From Delphinus delphis (taxonomy: Eukaryota; Chordata; Mammalia; Artiodactyla; Delphinidae): a stretch of DNA of 64,000 bases. A program made the position numbers and the translations under genes. Below are positions 46,021 to 58,127 of this stretch, in pieces; positions within the stretch are counted from its first letter, which is position 1, and every line of letters begins with the position of its first letter. Under the pieces are notes generated by a model. That model was not told where the DNA came from. It worked only from the letters and a program-made list of their open reading frames with translations, and searched no databases. The stretch is from contig NC_082692.2 of the NCBI RefSeq assembly GCF_949987515.2, forward strand, positions 87,987,488 through 88,051,487, read 5' to 3'.

Positions 46021-47490
46021 GCCTTGGACACTTTTGGTACGATGGTGCTTGTGGTAAGGGTAGGGGTGAATAACCCTCTTACAGTTTTAACTGACACCAT
46101 CTTCCTAGCTAACACTAGGAGGTGTTTGAGCCATTTGCACTGCCCAAGTGCTCCACACTTAAAGCATATCTAACGCATGTAAAGACAGATTTCTACAATA
46201 GTTAAAGCAGATTGTGTGTTACCTCCAAGGATTACTAGTTGTGCAGTTCACTCTTAACGGAGAGTCCTTTTAAATAACAAATTCTCCTAGTGCTTTTGAA
46301 GTGTGATTGATTATCAGAAATTTGATTTAAGAGAAACTTTTCATGAACACATTGAAAGCAGAATACAGCTGTAAGGGGAAATATTAGAACTTGTTGGTCT
46401 AGACAGTAATTCGATTTGCATTCATTTTTTAGTATCTAGATGCACTATTCTAAACTTAATTAAAGCCAACAGGGAAAAAATTCACTTGAAGAAAGGATGT
46501 TTCTTAAGGGCCCATGTGAAATACGAAAACACTTCTGATTTTTTAGACGAACATTTTATCACCTGAGGTAGAGAGAAAAATGCACTTTTTCTGTATTTCC
46601 CAGAGAATAAGTTGGCATAAAACATTTTTAGTAATTCAGTTTTTAAAGATAAACAATTCCTATTTTCTTTCCTATGTATCTTAGTTCTTTTTCAATGTTA
46701 TGTAACAACAAGACACTCTTCACAGCAGATGCCTTGTATGAATGAAACTGGCTTTAAAAAATTCTATTAGATCTTGCTTTACAAGGACTTTATTGGAAAT
46801 ATGTATATGTTTTTAATATTGCTGAAAATGCTTCATTGCTATAAAATGGTTTCCTTTCAAATTGTTGCCATTGTTTCTGACAGAAGCTGACCAGCCAGAA
46901 AGAGCCACATTTCTGCTCTTTTCTGCTATAATATACCTGATGAAGAAGTGATTTCTCATGGAATCTATGCAAAACTTGGTCACTGGATTTCATTCATCGT
47001 ATGAATGGCGAAATACAATGTTTTAAAATTTTAATCGCAATTTCTACCTGCCTTTACTGTCACAAAAATAACCATACAGTTCATCTGAGTGAGCCTTTAA
47101 AATGTAAGAATAGAAATGGCAAGAATAGAAATGTAAGTTTCATTTCTATTTAAGGTCAATATTGTGTTCTGAGGAGGTGGCTGAAGGTAGTGGTGACTTG
47201 AAGAATACCTAGGATGGCAAAGGTGCATGGAAGTAGCTGGTACATGGTGCACAAATGCCTTGGAGGGAAGCATAACTTGGTTCACGTATGCAATCGTTTG
47301 TGCCTTGAACTTCCTCTACCTTTATGTTCCCATTTTTTTCAGATAAATTTATTTATTTAAAAGTGATTTAAACCAATGATTTAAATAAAGTAATTTAACC
47401 AGTGATTTAAACTAGTCATGCTAGAACATCTGGAGATTATCATTACCAGTTTATTTCATCTTAAGAAAATACTTTTAATCTTAGTTTTGA
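46021..47490. other. unassigned sequence
   Basis: Includes a small duplication of AAGAATAGAAATG near 47105-47131 and repeated 'tgatttaaa' strings near 47363-47411. No exon or named repeat. Confidence 0.4.
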
Positions 47491-47499
47491 AGAACATAG

Positions 47500-47847
47500 T
47501 TTTTTTTTAAAATTAATTTATTTAATTTTGGCTGCATTGGGTCTTCGTTGCTACACGTGGGCTTTCTCTAGTTGAGGCGAGCAGGGGCTACTCTTCACTG
47601 TGGTGTATGGGCTTCTCGTTGCAGTGGCTTCTCTTGTTGCGGAGCACAGGCTCTAGGCATGTGGGCTTCAGTAGTTGTGGCACTCAGGCTCAGTAGTTGT
47701 GCCTTGCAGGCTCTAGAGCACAGGCTCAGTAGTGGCACATGGGCTTAGTTGCTCCACGGCATGTGGGATCTCCCGGACCAGGGCTCGAACCTGTGTCCCC
47801 TGCATTGGCAGGCAGATTCTTAACCACTGCACCACCAGAGAAGTCCT
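47500..47847 (-). mobile_element. CHR-type SINE, long form, minus
   Basis: A-rich tail complement at left, body with 'cagtagttgtggcactcaggctcagtagttgtg', B box complement 'gggctcgaacc', head ending 'accaccagagaagtcc'. Flanking duplication AGAACATAG (47491-47499) and AGAACATGG (47848-47856). Confidence 0.93.
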
Positions 47848-47856
47848 AGAACATGG

Positions 47857-48639
47857 ATTCTTAAACTGCTGTTTGAAGATGAAGTCTTCAAATCAACTAG
47901 TCCAATGGTTTACAACATCAATTTAGAGACAGAACCCATTCTTCTGTTAAAGCTCATTTGACATCCCCAAATGTAAAATACATAACATCAGAACTTATGC
48001 ACTATTTTTATGTATTGAAGTAGGAGAAAGAGACATAAAGCTCTTCCTGCTCCAATATCCTGTTTATTCCCTCTCTCCTTCCCTAGCTGGGTAGTCACTG
48101 AGGCATTCTGTGAAATTCTATGATCTTCAGGAACGTGGGTAGGAAACTTCAGAGGATAAAGGCCTTCATTGTATCAGGGAAGTGATTCAGTTCTTTCAAG
48201 AAGAATTGAGTTTTTTGAGAGGCGACAGCCATTGAATGATAAAGATTGAACCCGAATACAAACACCTTCATTCCAAGCCTGGTTGTTTTCCATAAATCTT
48301 ATTACACATTAGTGTAATTCTTTAATCATTAGGTCATTTTTAGAAAAATAAGGTGCATGTCAGAAGGAATTGAAAAGTATTTCCATTTGAGTAGAAAAGA
48401 GAATTATGAGGATAATGATTTATACTCTTGTTCTTAAAATCTTCTACTATATTTCTTCTTGAAATTATAACTATAATTACTTTGAAACCAACATACAATC
48501 AGTTGCCTATATCATAGAATCTCCTTGTTGAGCAGACTTTGATACGGGACCATAAGAACAAGTTAAGATCTCATAAAATAAAATTTTTGCTTCATGTCTC
48601 ACTCTAACTACTACTAACATATTTAGTAAAGAAAATAAT
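47857..48639. other. unassigned sequence, no feature seen
   Basis: Nothing recognised. Confidence 0.4.
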
Positions 48640-48797
48640 AAATTGGTGTCTTTGCACAGCTAGCTGCTTCTCATCCTTCCGGGACCAAGTTAAATTTCAT
48701 TTCCTCAGAGAGGCCCTTCTGCAGGTTCTGCTTGTCATTTTCTACAATGACATTTGTTTACTTCCTATAAATGAAATAATCCAGATTTATCCTTTTT
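48640..48797 (+). mobile_element. L2 relic, left part
   Basis: 'tctcatccttccgggaccaagttaaatttcatttcctcagagaggcccttctgcagg' is L2-type sequence. It is cut by the SINE insertion and resumes at 49142. Confidence 0.6.
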
Positions 48798-49124
48798 TTT
48801 TTTTAAAGGGCTTCAAATGCTTGGCTTTTTTAAAAAATTGATTAATTAATTTTATTTATTTTTGGCTGTGTTGGGTCTTCATTTCTGTGCGAGGGCTTTC
48901 TCTAGTTGTGGCAAGCAGGGGCCACTCTTCATCGTGGTGCGCGGGCCTCTCACTGTCGCGGCCTCTCTTGTTGCGGAGCACAGGCTCCAGACGCGCAGGC
49001 TCAGTAATTGTGGCTCACGGGCCTAGTTGCTCTGTGGCATGTGGGATCTTCCCAGACCAGGGCTCAAACCCGTGTCCCCTGCATTAGCGGGCAGATTCTC
49101 AACCACTGTGCCACCAGGGAAGCC
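48798..49124 (-). mobile_element. CHR-type SINE with extra 3' sequence, 17-bp TSD
   Basis: Minus-strand SINE; head ends 'gccaccagggaagcc' at right. A perfect 17-bp TSD CCAGATTTATCCTTTTT lies at 48781-48797 and 49125-49141. Read on the SINE strand, the usual A-rich tail (48825-48866) is followed by about 20 bp of unique sequence (48805-48824) and then a second A tract, which is the form expected of a 3' transduction. Confidence 0.95.
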
Positions 49125-49141
49125 CCAGATTTATCCTTTTT

Positions 49142-49312
49142 GTATGTGCTTCCTTAGTATTTATCTTTCTGTACATCTGTACTGTAAACTCCATCATACC
49201 AGAGTTCATGTCTTTTGTTCTTGGTCATTTTTGTATGGTTAGCAACTAGTATATTTCCTGTCACATGGCAGGTCCTCAATACATAATTACTGAACAATAA
49301 ATGAATATATTA
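49142..49312 (+). mobile_element. L2 3' end, right part
   Basis: 'tactgtaaactccatcataccagagttcatgtcttttgttcttgg', then 'ctgtcacatggcaggtcctcaatacataattactgaacaataaatgaat', the L2 terminus. It continues the piece at 48640-48797. Confidence 0.75.
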
Positions 49313-49809
49313 TATAGATGGCTATCTCATGTGTGTAAATTGATCATATATAACACTTTCTAAGATGCACATCACATATATTTATGTACACGCATTCCCA
49401 AATTGATACTCAATTTTGAAAAGTTAGAGTTGTACATGTTCCTACACTTGTTAGTGGCAATTTTTGGATGATATCTTGATGTGCATTTGTGGTGCTTATA
49501 TTCACTTACAGAGTTCAGTGAACAAACTTCATGAGGAAATATTCAGCCATATGCTGCTTCAGAATTGCAGTAAGAGTGTGACTAATCTCCGCAGCTCTTT
49601 CTTTCAATAACTCTGAATTTCCAAATGGTTCAGTTACTTTCATTTTAGGTTTCATTTTTGGCTTTCTCTCCAATTGCCGCAAAATTACAAGGAAAGATTG
49701 GACATAAATAGAATGTTTTCTATCCCTTGGGTACTTATAACTTTGAAAATAATAATGTACAAAAATTACTGGATTATGTTTAATAAACAGCTCAGAGTGT
49801 TCTAATCAA
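49313..49809. other. unassigned sequence, no feature seen
   Basis: Nothing recognised. Confidence 0.4.
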
Positions 49810-50110
49810 TCAAGTAATCAATTTAGCATCTCTTTATTGAGTCCCCATATGGGCAGCACTGTGATACAGACACATAAATATATAAACAAAGGTCCTTTCC
49901 TTTAGAGAATATAGTATCTATTAATGATAAATATCATCCTACAAACCAATTCATTAATTGCTTAAGCCAACTAGCACTAATTATGTGTGGAATCGAGGTA
50001 ACTGAAAAAATGAATGATCACTGTGTGCTGGAATAATGATGAAAGGTTTAATGGAAGTTAGATTTAATCTTAACTTTGAGGGATGGGAAGTATTTGGAGA
50101 GGTTCTGGCC
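49810..50110 (+). repeat. Old interspersed repeat piece, family not assigned
   Basis: 'atctctttattgagtccccatatgggcagcactgtgatacagacacataaatatataaacaaaggtcctttcc' has the start of the common 'tttattgagcacctactatgtgccaggcactg' repeat. Confidence 0.5.
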
Positions 50111-51144
50111 TTTTGGCTTTTTCAGGACCTGGTAAGGGTGGGAGGGAGCAATGCACAAAAGTTCAAGCTTCCAAGGTTAACGCAGACAAAGAGGGTTGGT
50201 TGAATATGGTAGACCCAGCATTCTGAGAAGGAGAGAGAAATGAATGGGTGTTTTTAGGTTAAGAAAAGTTTATGGAAGACCTAAAATGTGAAACAGTCTC
50301 ATGTAGTACGTAATAGGGAAGAATCTTTTATCCCTAAGTAATTCAGTGATGGGATGCAAAATGTATTTTTAGAAAAATTAATGTGGCAGTGATACGCAGA
50401 ATTAATTTAAAATCAAAAATGGAGTTAGGGAGAGGAAATAAAAATATATGCTTAACTATTTTCTCAATACGTTCTAGTTTTTTAAAAACACTCTTTAGTC
50501 ATCCAAGACATAATTTCTGACTAGAACAATATACGAATCACTCACAGCTTAAATATGACAAGGTATGTACTAAACAAATCCCAAATTGCAGATGTATAAT
50601 TTAGAGACATTTTTGTTTATGAAGATATATCTATTTAAGTACTTCTTACCTACAGTTATATTGAAACAAAACACTCATAGACATCTCTGTGACAGCTCTA
50701 TGTAGATGAAATGTTTTCATTAGGTTTATAATAATAAACTAAACTCAGAACAAATTCATAGAGTGTGTTTAATGGTAGGAGATGAAATGAGAAGAAATTC
50801 ATAACAATATCTCAGTAGCATTCAAATTGAACAGTAGATAGCAAGTGGGTGATTACCATTGATCTACTTCATATGCACATACAACAGATATTATCTTTAA
50901 ACACCTCCAAAATTATGTTTCTTGCTGAAATCCACAATCAATAGCTTTAAAAATACTGAAGATATGATGCCAGGGACGGAAAGCTGCTGGCAGCATCTGG
51001 GGCGTGTCGGGAGGAGAATGAGCATTTCCAAAGGTGACAAAAAACAGTTCAGTCAATTTGTTCTTGGATTTAGTTCCAGGACTTAAATGTAATTTTTTTT
51101 TTTAAAAAAAAGCTACATTAGATTTAGCGACATCAACAGCTAGG
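50111..51144. other. unassigned sequence, no feature seen
   Basis: Nothing recognised. Confidence 0.4.
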
Positions 51145-51990
51145 ATGACTTTATTCCCAGGATTAACCAGTTACCTATCTATCCAGCTGAGCAAACCAGA
51201 AACCCAGGGCTCATTCTGGATGTGTTTTTTATTTGCACAGCCCGCATCCATTCCCTTATCAAGTGCTGTTGGTTTTACATATACCACTGTAATCAGTCAG
51301 CTTCTCATCGTCTCCACTGCCTCACCTTTGTCTGAAATAGGATCATGTCTTCTGTGATTATGTACCCTGCATTCATGCTGGCCCTTGTCTGGTCTGTTCA
51401 TGACATAGCAGCCAGCATGATCTTTTCCATACCTCTCCCCATTCCCACATTTAAATCTTTCCATGACTTCTTATTCTCAGGAAACAATCCAAATCCTTAA
51501 CAGTGGCTAAAGGACAAGTGTGTTATTATCACTGCCTGTCTCTGCAGACTCCCTGCTCACTACGCCCTCCCCCAGTCTTGTCCTAAGAGCCGTTCTCTTC
51601 CCCCACATGGGTTCTGTGCACATACTGTTTCTTATGTTCGGAAGGCCCTTCTGCCTCCTCTTTTCCTGCCTGACTATTATCGGTTCCTTGAAAATTAGCT
51701 TCAACATACTTCCTGAGGGAAGACTTCTGTGAACTCCTAGTTTAGAACAAATGATATTACGTGTTATATGATGTCCTAGGATCATGCTTCTTTTATTCAA
51801 ATCACTCAACTTGTCTATAATTATAAACTTGTCAGTGTGACTTTTCATTTTATTGACATTTTATTGATACATTTGTCTCCTGTACTATATTTTGTGTGCC
51901 ATGAAAGCAGAGGTCATGGCTCCTTTCTCTTACCGTTTTATCCATAACACCGAGCAACATGTCTTGCACACAGTGGGTATCTGATCTGCT
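51145..51990 (+). mobile_element. L2 LINE 3' fragment, about 0.85 kb
   Basis: A long L2 segment: 'ctcatcgtctccactgcctcacc', 'catgctggcccttgtctggtctgttcatgacatagcagccagcatgatc', 'ggaaggcccttctgcctcctcttttcctgcctgac', and the end 'tgccatgaaagcagaggtcatggc...tcttgcacacagtgggtatctg'. Frame remnants overlap on both strands; no continuous ORF. Confidence 0.85.
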
Positions 51991-51999
51991 TTTACTCCC

Positions 52000-52095
52000 A
52001 CATTTATGACTGGTACTTCTTAGATCCACTGACAAGTCCCTTAACCACGAGTCATTGTTTTCCAATCAATAAAATGGGTAATAGCACTAAGTCCC
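52000..52095 (+). mobile_element. MIR relic, short
   Basis: 'actgacaagtcccttaaccacgagtcattgttttccaatcaataaaatgggtaatagcac' follows the MIR core. Confidence 0.6.
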
Positions 52096-52134
52096 ATTTC
52101 TGTCAAAATGTTTTCCTTTTGACAGTATGTGCTT

Positions 52135-52705
52135 AAGCTAAATAGATGCAGTTTGACTCAGGAATTTCCCAAGACCCTCTGACTCATGAATTCCACTCCT
52201 AGGTATAAACCCCAAAGAAGTACATACCTATGTCCCCTAGTAAATATGTATAAGAAAATGTTCATTGCAGCATTATCATACTAGCTAAGTTCAGAAAACA
52301 GCCCAAATTTTCATCAAGTACAAAGTGAATAAATAAATCATGATTCATGCAATGAAATATTACCCACGATGAAAATGAAGAAAACAAAAGTGGATGCAGC
52401 TCATGAGCGTAACAATAAGCAAGAGAAGCCAAAAACAAAACAGTACATACTGTGTACTTCCAGTTACGCAAATTTGAAAAATATGCAAAACTAATAGGAG
52501 TTAGAATAATGACTAAATTTAAGGGGATACTGACCAGGAGGTGGTGTGGTAAGAGCTACTGAGGTGCTGGTAAAATTCTGTTTCTTGATCTGAATGGTAG
52601 TTACGTGGGGGTTTTTATTCTGCAGAAAAATTAATGAGTTTAAAATTCATCACTGTGTCCATTTTCTGTATGTTTGTTATACTTTACTAAAAAGTTTAAT
52701 GCAAA
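52135..52705 (+). mobile_element. Old L1 3' end
   Basis: 'aattccactcctaggtataaaccccaaagaagtacatacc', 'catgcaatgaaatattacccacgatgaaaatgaag', and the 3' UTR 'tttcttgatctgaatggtagttacgtgggg...gttatactttactaaaaag'. An old L1M-type copy. Confidence 0.8.
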
Positions 52706-53050
52706 AAATCCATGATTATAGATAATTCCAAGTCCTAATATAATGGGTGAATATGAGAAAACAGGTTTTATCTAAGGTATGTGAGGATATTTATGAAGGT
52801 GTTAAAGTAATTTTCTCAAGAAAAGACTATATGAGATGTACAGATTAAGATACTTAAAAATAAACAAGTTATTGTTCTGGATGGAGTAAGCTATTTAAAT
52901 TTTGAATCATTTCTATGTTGTTATACTATATTAACTAGAAAATGATAATTTATATTTTCAAGATATTAACTTATGTACATTCTCCTGATTGTTAACTGAG
53001 ACAAATATTTTTATTGTTTTGCACTTAGACACTGGCTAAACTCTGTAATT
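52706..53050. other. unassigned sequence, no feature seen
   Basis: Nothing recognised. Confidence 0.4.
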
Positions 53051-53054
53051 ATGG

Positions 53055-53184
53055 GCAACATTAAGTGAGCACTTATTATATGCCAGACATTGGGCCAAAT
53101 ACATTATATACAATATATTATTTAATCTCCATGACAACCATGTACACTTGGCACTATTATTTTCTTCAACTTAAAGAATGAGGA
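53055..53184 (-). mobile_element. MIR relic, part 1 (split by SINE)
   Basis: 'taagtgagcacttattatatgccagacattgggcc...tttaatctccatgacaacc' is minus-strand MIR. The matching other half follows the SINE at 53596. Confidence 0.75.
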
Positions 53185-53595
53185 GGGACTTCCCTGGTGG
53201 TGCAGTGGTTAAGAATCCACCTGCCAGTGCAGGGGACATGGGTTTGATCCCTGGTCCAGGAAGATCCCACATGCTGCGGAGCAACTAAGCCCATGTGCCA
53301 CAACAACTGAGCCTATGCTCTAGAGCCCCGCAAACCACAAATACTGAGCTTGTGCACTGCAACTACCGAAGCCCGCATGCTCTGGGGTCCGCATGCCGCA
53401 ACTACTGAGCCTGCGTGCTGCAATTACTGAAGCCTGCGTGCCTAGAGCCCATGCTCTGCAACAAGAGAAGCCACCGCAATGCAAAGCCCACGCACCACAA
53501 CGAAGAGTAGCTTCCACTCACTGCAACTAGAGAAAACCTGCAGGCAGCAACGAAGACCCAACGCAGCCAAAAATTAATAAATTTTTTTAAAAAAT
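53185..53595 (+). mobile_element. CHR-type SINE, long form, nested in MIR
   Basis: Head GGGACTTCCCTGGTGGTGCAG, B box 'ggtttgatccc', long body with several 'actactgagcctgcgtg' units, A/T-rich tail. 9-bp TSD GAATGAGGA at 53176-53184 and 53596-53604. Confidence 0.94.
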
Positions 53596-53730
53596 GAATG
53601 AGGATGCTGAAGTTGAGAATTTAAATACCTTGAGGAAGGTGATAGAATGAATAAGTGATGGAGCACTGAATTGAACTGAAATTGAGGGTTCTAGTTCCAG
53701 TATCTTAACTGTTACTCTGGCTCTCAACAA
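53596..53730 (-). mobile_element. MIR relic, part 2
   Basis: 'gaggatgctgaagttgagaatttaaataccttgaggaaggtgatagaatg...ctgttactctggctctcaac' completes the minus-strand MIR interrupted by the SINE. Confidence 0.7.
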
Positions 53731-53964
53731 ATGCTGAATAAACTCATCAATATTTGTTTAATATAAGAAATAAACTGAAAAATTTTTACATAGTTATATT
53801 TGTTAAAGACTTTCTTACACTGCCTAAGGGATAGGCCCTTGCAATCTAAGTGTTTACATGACTAGACCACTTATGAATTTTAGGGATTTAAATTAATGTA
53901 ATTTTTAGTTAATCCAGAATAGAATAGCTAGAGCTGACAAGGTCTTTAAGAATATGGGCAAAGC

Positions 53965-54956
53965 GAAGACAACCTTTGGGATGGGAGAAAATATTGTATA
54001 TGATGTGACCAAGAAGGGATTAATTTCCAAAGTATACAAACAGCTCATACAGTTTAATATCAGAAAAACAAACATTCCAATCAAAATGTGGGAAGAAGAC
54101 TTAAATAGACATTTCTCCATAGAAGACATATAGATGGCCAACAGACACATGAAAAGATGCTCCGTATCACTAATTATTAGAGAAATGCAAATCAAAACCA
54201 CAATAAGGTATCACCTCACATGGGTTGGTGAAGCCACTATGGAGAACGGTATGGAGGTTCCTTAAAAAACTAAAAATAGAGTTACCATATGATCCACAGA
54301 TCTCATTCCTAGGCACAAGTCCAGAGAAAACTCTAACTTGAAAGATACATGTACCCTGGCGTTCACAGCAGCACTATTTACAATAGCCAAGACATGGAAG
54401 CAACCTAAATGTCCAATGACAGATGAATGGATAAAGAAGATGTGATATATATATATATATATGCAATGTATATATATGTATGTATGTATATGGAATATTA
54501 CTCAGCCAGAAAACAGAAAGAAATAATGCCATTTGCAGCAACACTGGTGAACCTAGAAATTATCATACTAAATGAAGTAAGTCAGATAGAGACAGATATT
54601 ATATGATATCACTTATATGTGGAATCCAAAAAATGATACAAATGAACTTATTTACCAACAGAAATAGACTCACAGACATAGAAAATAAACTTATGGTTAC
54701 CAAAGGGGAAAGATGGGGGAAGGGATAAATTTGGAATTTGGGATTAACAGATATACACTACTATATGTAGAATAGATAAGCAACAAGGTCTTTTTGTATA
54801 GCACAGGGAACTATATTCAATATCTTGTAATAACCTACAATGGAAAAGAACCTGTAAAAGAATATTATATATAACTGAATCACTTTTCTGTACACCTGAA
54901 ACACTGTAAATCAACAATACTTCAATAAAAAAAATTTTTTTTTAAAGAATTTAAAA
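53965..54956 (+). mobile_element. 5'-truncated L1 (about 1 kb), perfect 17-bp TSD
   Basis: Begins in ORF2 ('acctttgggatgggagaaaatattg') and ends with 'aacactgtaaatcaacaatacttcaataaa' and an A/T tail. The TSD AAGAATATGGGCAAAGC lies at 53948-53964 and 54957-54973, without mismatch. Around 54222 about 110 bp of L1 sequence is missing compared with the copy at 36466-42665. A (TA)n/(TATG)n run is at 54448-54492. Confidence 0.95.
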
Positions 54957-54973
54957 AAGAATATGGGCAAAGC

Positions 54974-55690
54974 TATAAAAGAATCCCAATGTTTCTCTAA
55001 AAATGAGAAATAATATCTGACTCGTGCTACTACATTTTATGAACAGAATAAGAAAATAAATTATATATTTGAATAATGAGTAAATATAATTTATCAAATT
55101 GCTAAATCTTAGTAGCCTGTTATAGAATTAATAGCCTATTTTTCAGAGCAAGTATTTTATGTCTGTAAATGTACTCATTATATAAATTTTGGTATACTCC
55201 CACCAAATAACTTTTATAATGATACATCTGAAATATATAAAATAGTTAGTACTCTTCAATAATTTTTGCAACTGAAGCAAACTATTTAAAATCTCCATGT
55301 AATCTACAAATGATTAGGAGCATAAAAAGACACAGAGAGAATAAAACTGGATGAATTTGCAAAAGATTTGTTAGCTCTAACTTTATAATCAATCATATTT
55401 TTTATCCCGGAGAACATTCCAAAATGAAGTAAAATAATTTGTTAAGTTTTCAACTGTAAGAAGTTATTTATAATGCTTGTATAAAAAATAACTATAAAAT
55501 ATTTATTAGAAGGTGAAAACTGCCAACAGTGATAGTACAGTGATCTGTGTTGATATTAATGCAAAAATAATAGTAACTTTCTACTGAAAGTTTCCTCCGA
55601 TTAAATAGGGGGAAAAAATCACATGAGCTAAAATAGTTACAGATAATGCCTTGCAGGCACTGAAAACAATAACAGTTAATGTGACTTTCA
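54974..55690. other. unassigned sequence, no feature seen
   Basis: AT-rich, nothing recognised. Confidence 0.4.
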
Positions 55691-55701
55691 GAAATAAATC
55701 T

Positions 55702-55829
55702 TGGGAATTCCCTGGCGGTCCAGCGGTTAGGACTCCTCGCTTTCACTGCTGAGGGTGTGGGTTCAGTCCCTTGTTGGGGAACTGAGATCCCACAAGTGAA
55801 GCTGTGCAGTGCAGCCAAAAAAAAAAAAA
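55702..55829 (+). mobile_element. Short CHR-type SINE
   Basis: Head GGGAATTCCCTGGCGGTCCAG, B box 'ggttcagtccc', short body 'gatcccacaagtgaagctgtgcagtgcagcc' and an A13 tail. 11-bp TSD with one mismatch: GAAATAAATCT (55691-55701) and GAAACAAATCT (55830-55840). Confidence 0.93.
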
Positions 55830-55840
55830 GAAACAAATCT

Positions 55841-57510
55841 CCTAATTCTGATTTTCTTTCAATTTGCTATTGATCCATAAGTCCCCTTGGATTTAATGAA
55901 CAACCAGTATTCATGCTAATAATCAACATATTTCCATCATTATCTCTAAGAAGTGAACTAGCCCTATCGTCCTATCATTGCTAATAGAATATATCATATC
56001 TGTGTGTGTATGTATATATATATATATATGTATATGCACACATATATCATACATTCTACTGAAAAATTATTTCAATATTTCCTTGACTACATTGATAAAT
56101 CAGGAAGCTAAAAACTTCAAACAAAATGGCATTATTTTATTTCATTATATTATAAGCTTGGTTTCGTATCAGGACTAATGTTATTCAGATTCTTACTGTG
56201 GCAAAACACTTCAATGAAATTATCTTTACTTTCCTGGAACTCACTTCCCTGGGATTGATGATGTCTGCTGGATGGTAAATAAATTTCAATGACCATGAGT
56301 TAAGTGCACAAAATAGATGCTTCAAGGATTCACTGAAGGGAAATTGGGACAAGTATTGCCATCCCTAAGGATGGGATGACTTATCATTCATCTGTCTCTC
56401 GGGATAGAGACGTAAAAAAGAGACAGTGTGTTTTGCCTTCTCTTCTTCTTGTAGGTGTTTTGTCTGGAAATAATCACTGTTATTTGATTCAGCATCTGCT
56501 GTTAACATTAGAACTTAAAAATCTTGTCACTGATTTCCTCATTCTGAGACCTAGCAGGAAGAAGCGAAACTCTTTCTCTTGTAATCCTTTAATAGAAGCT
56601 GAATGTAATAACTACAGTGATGCAGAGATGAGCAAAGTTAGGAGAGACTGCCTACAGAGACTCCCATTCTGGGTCTGGCCAGTTCCTTCCTTATTTATTG
56701 TGTGACGTCTGTGAGCTGGAGTCGACTTGAATAGGAGCGTCTTGGCCCTTATTATTCTTCCCACTCACATAACTCTAACTCCTTTTGACCAGCTCATATC
56801 TGCCTATCTCTAGCTGATGCCCTTTTGCTCTGCTCATATTTCCAGGATCCCTTTTAGAAGAATGGCGCCCAAAGGCTCTCATTCACATCCTTGTTCACGG
56901 TATTGCCATTAGGCATAGAAGCTGCTTCCCTTGGAGGGGCTTGGGAATGGAGCCCCCCAGCTGACCCAGAGCCAATGACTACATGGACAGGAGATACAAA
57001 AGCTCAGCTATTTGCTTCCAGGCAAAAGAGATTTCCTATGCAATTTGCACTCCCTTGTGGAATCAGACTGTGGCTAGACATCACCTGAAACCACATCCTT
57101 ACTTAGCTTCTTCCTTTCTCCGGAAAGGAAAGCGCTACTTTAATGAATTTCTAGAATGAGAATCCTCATCTCAGCCTTTCTTTTTTAGGGAATCTGACCT
57201 AAGATAATATGTAAATTGTATTTGTAAGTTTAAAACCTAGTACAAATGGCATTTTGTCAGCAAATCTTTCACTAATCGCAGAGAAGGAAAAAACTGCTTT
57301 CTCTCTGGGAACGCTGTACATTGCTTAGAGCTTTTATTACTTCCTATCATTAATCAGAGCTATCAGTAATGTGGGTTTGCTCCTCACTAGAGTGGGTGCT
57401 CCTTGAGACTAGGAAATGGTTACAGCTGTGTCATGTTCACCGCTTCTACCTCTTTTTTTCATGCTGTACTAGGGAGGAACCTTTTGTATTCTATTACAAG
57501 TTAATTACTA
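55841..57510. other. unassigned sequence, 1.7 kb
   Basis: Has a (TG)n/(TA)n run at 55999-56030. The part 56700-57210 ends 'catctcagcctttcttttttagggaatctgacctaagata', which resembles the end of a known old LTR or MER repeat, but I cannot name it. Open frames at 56376-56705 (109 aa) and 56891-57088 (65 aa) have no recognisable domain. Confidence 0.35.
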
Positions 57511-57516
57511 AAGGGA

Positions 57517-57852
57517 TGTTGCCTATAAGCTTAAATTATCCATAATGGCCCATATCTGGGAACCCTGCCGTCCAGGTAATGAGCATTAAGCTGAAATACC
57601 TTTGTTTAGCTCTCAAGGAACATCCTGACCAGACCCACCTGTGAATGACTGCAGGGAGGAAGAAATTAACACATCCCCTCTGGAGTCTGACCGCAACCAG
57701 GATATGTTTGACTTTACTCCCTCCTCTTTTAGTATAAAAGAAGCCTGAATTCTGACTCAGGCAAGATGGTTTTTTGGGGGCGCGAGCTCACCATCTCTTG
57801 GTTTGGCCTGTTGTGTGGCGAACAGTATGAGCTTAGACTCAGTAACAGTGCA
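57517..57852 (+). mobile_element. Degraded solo LTR, ERV class I type
   Basis: The core promoter is readable as 'gtataaaagaagcctgaattctgactcaggcaagatggttt', a form typical of gammaretrovirus-like LTRs, followed by 'gagctcaccatctcttggttt' and a U5-like end 'gtgtggcgaacagtatgagcttagactcagtaaca'. The usual polyadenylation signal segment between them seems lost. No retroviral genes flank it. Left border and TSD are uncertain. Confidence 0.65.
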
Positions 57853-57869
57853 TCTCAACCTCTTGGTTT

Positions 57870-58127
57870 CTCGGTCTCTCCTCCAGCCCCCACTGCCTTC
57901 CTTTTAGTTCCTCCAGCTCTTTTCTGATTCTAGACCTTTGTTCTTGCTATTCCTTGTGGCTGGCATGTTTTTCCCCTCTGCCTTTTTTACAAGCTGGTTC
58001 ATACTTCAAGTCTCCCCTTAAAGTCACCCTCTGGCAGATGCATTTTTCCTGACCACCCTGTCCTATAGCTCCTGCCACATTGTTTTCTGTTATACTCATC
58101 TGTTTATTTTCTTCAGGCCTTTTGTAT
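57870..58127 (+). mobile_element. L2 LINE fragment, left part
   Basis: 'ctagacctttgttcttgctattccttgtggctggcatg', 'aagtctccccttaaagtcaccctctggcagatgcatttttcctgacc'. Interrupted by the next repeat. Confidence 0.8.
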
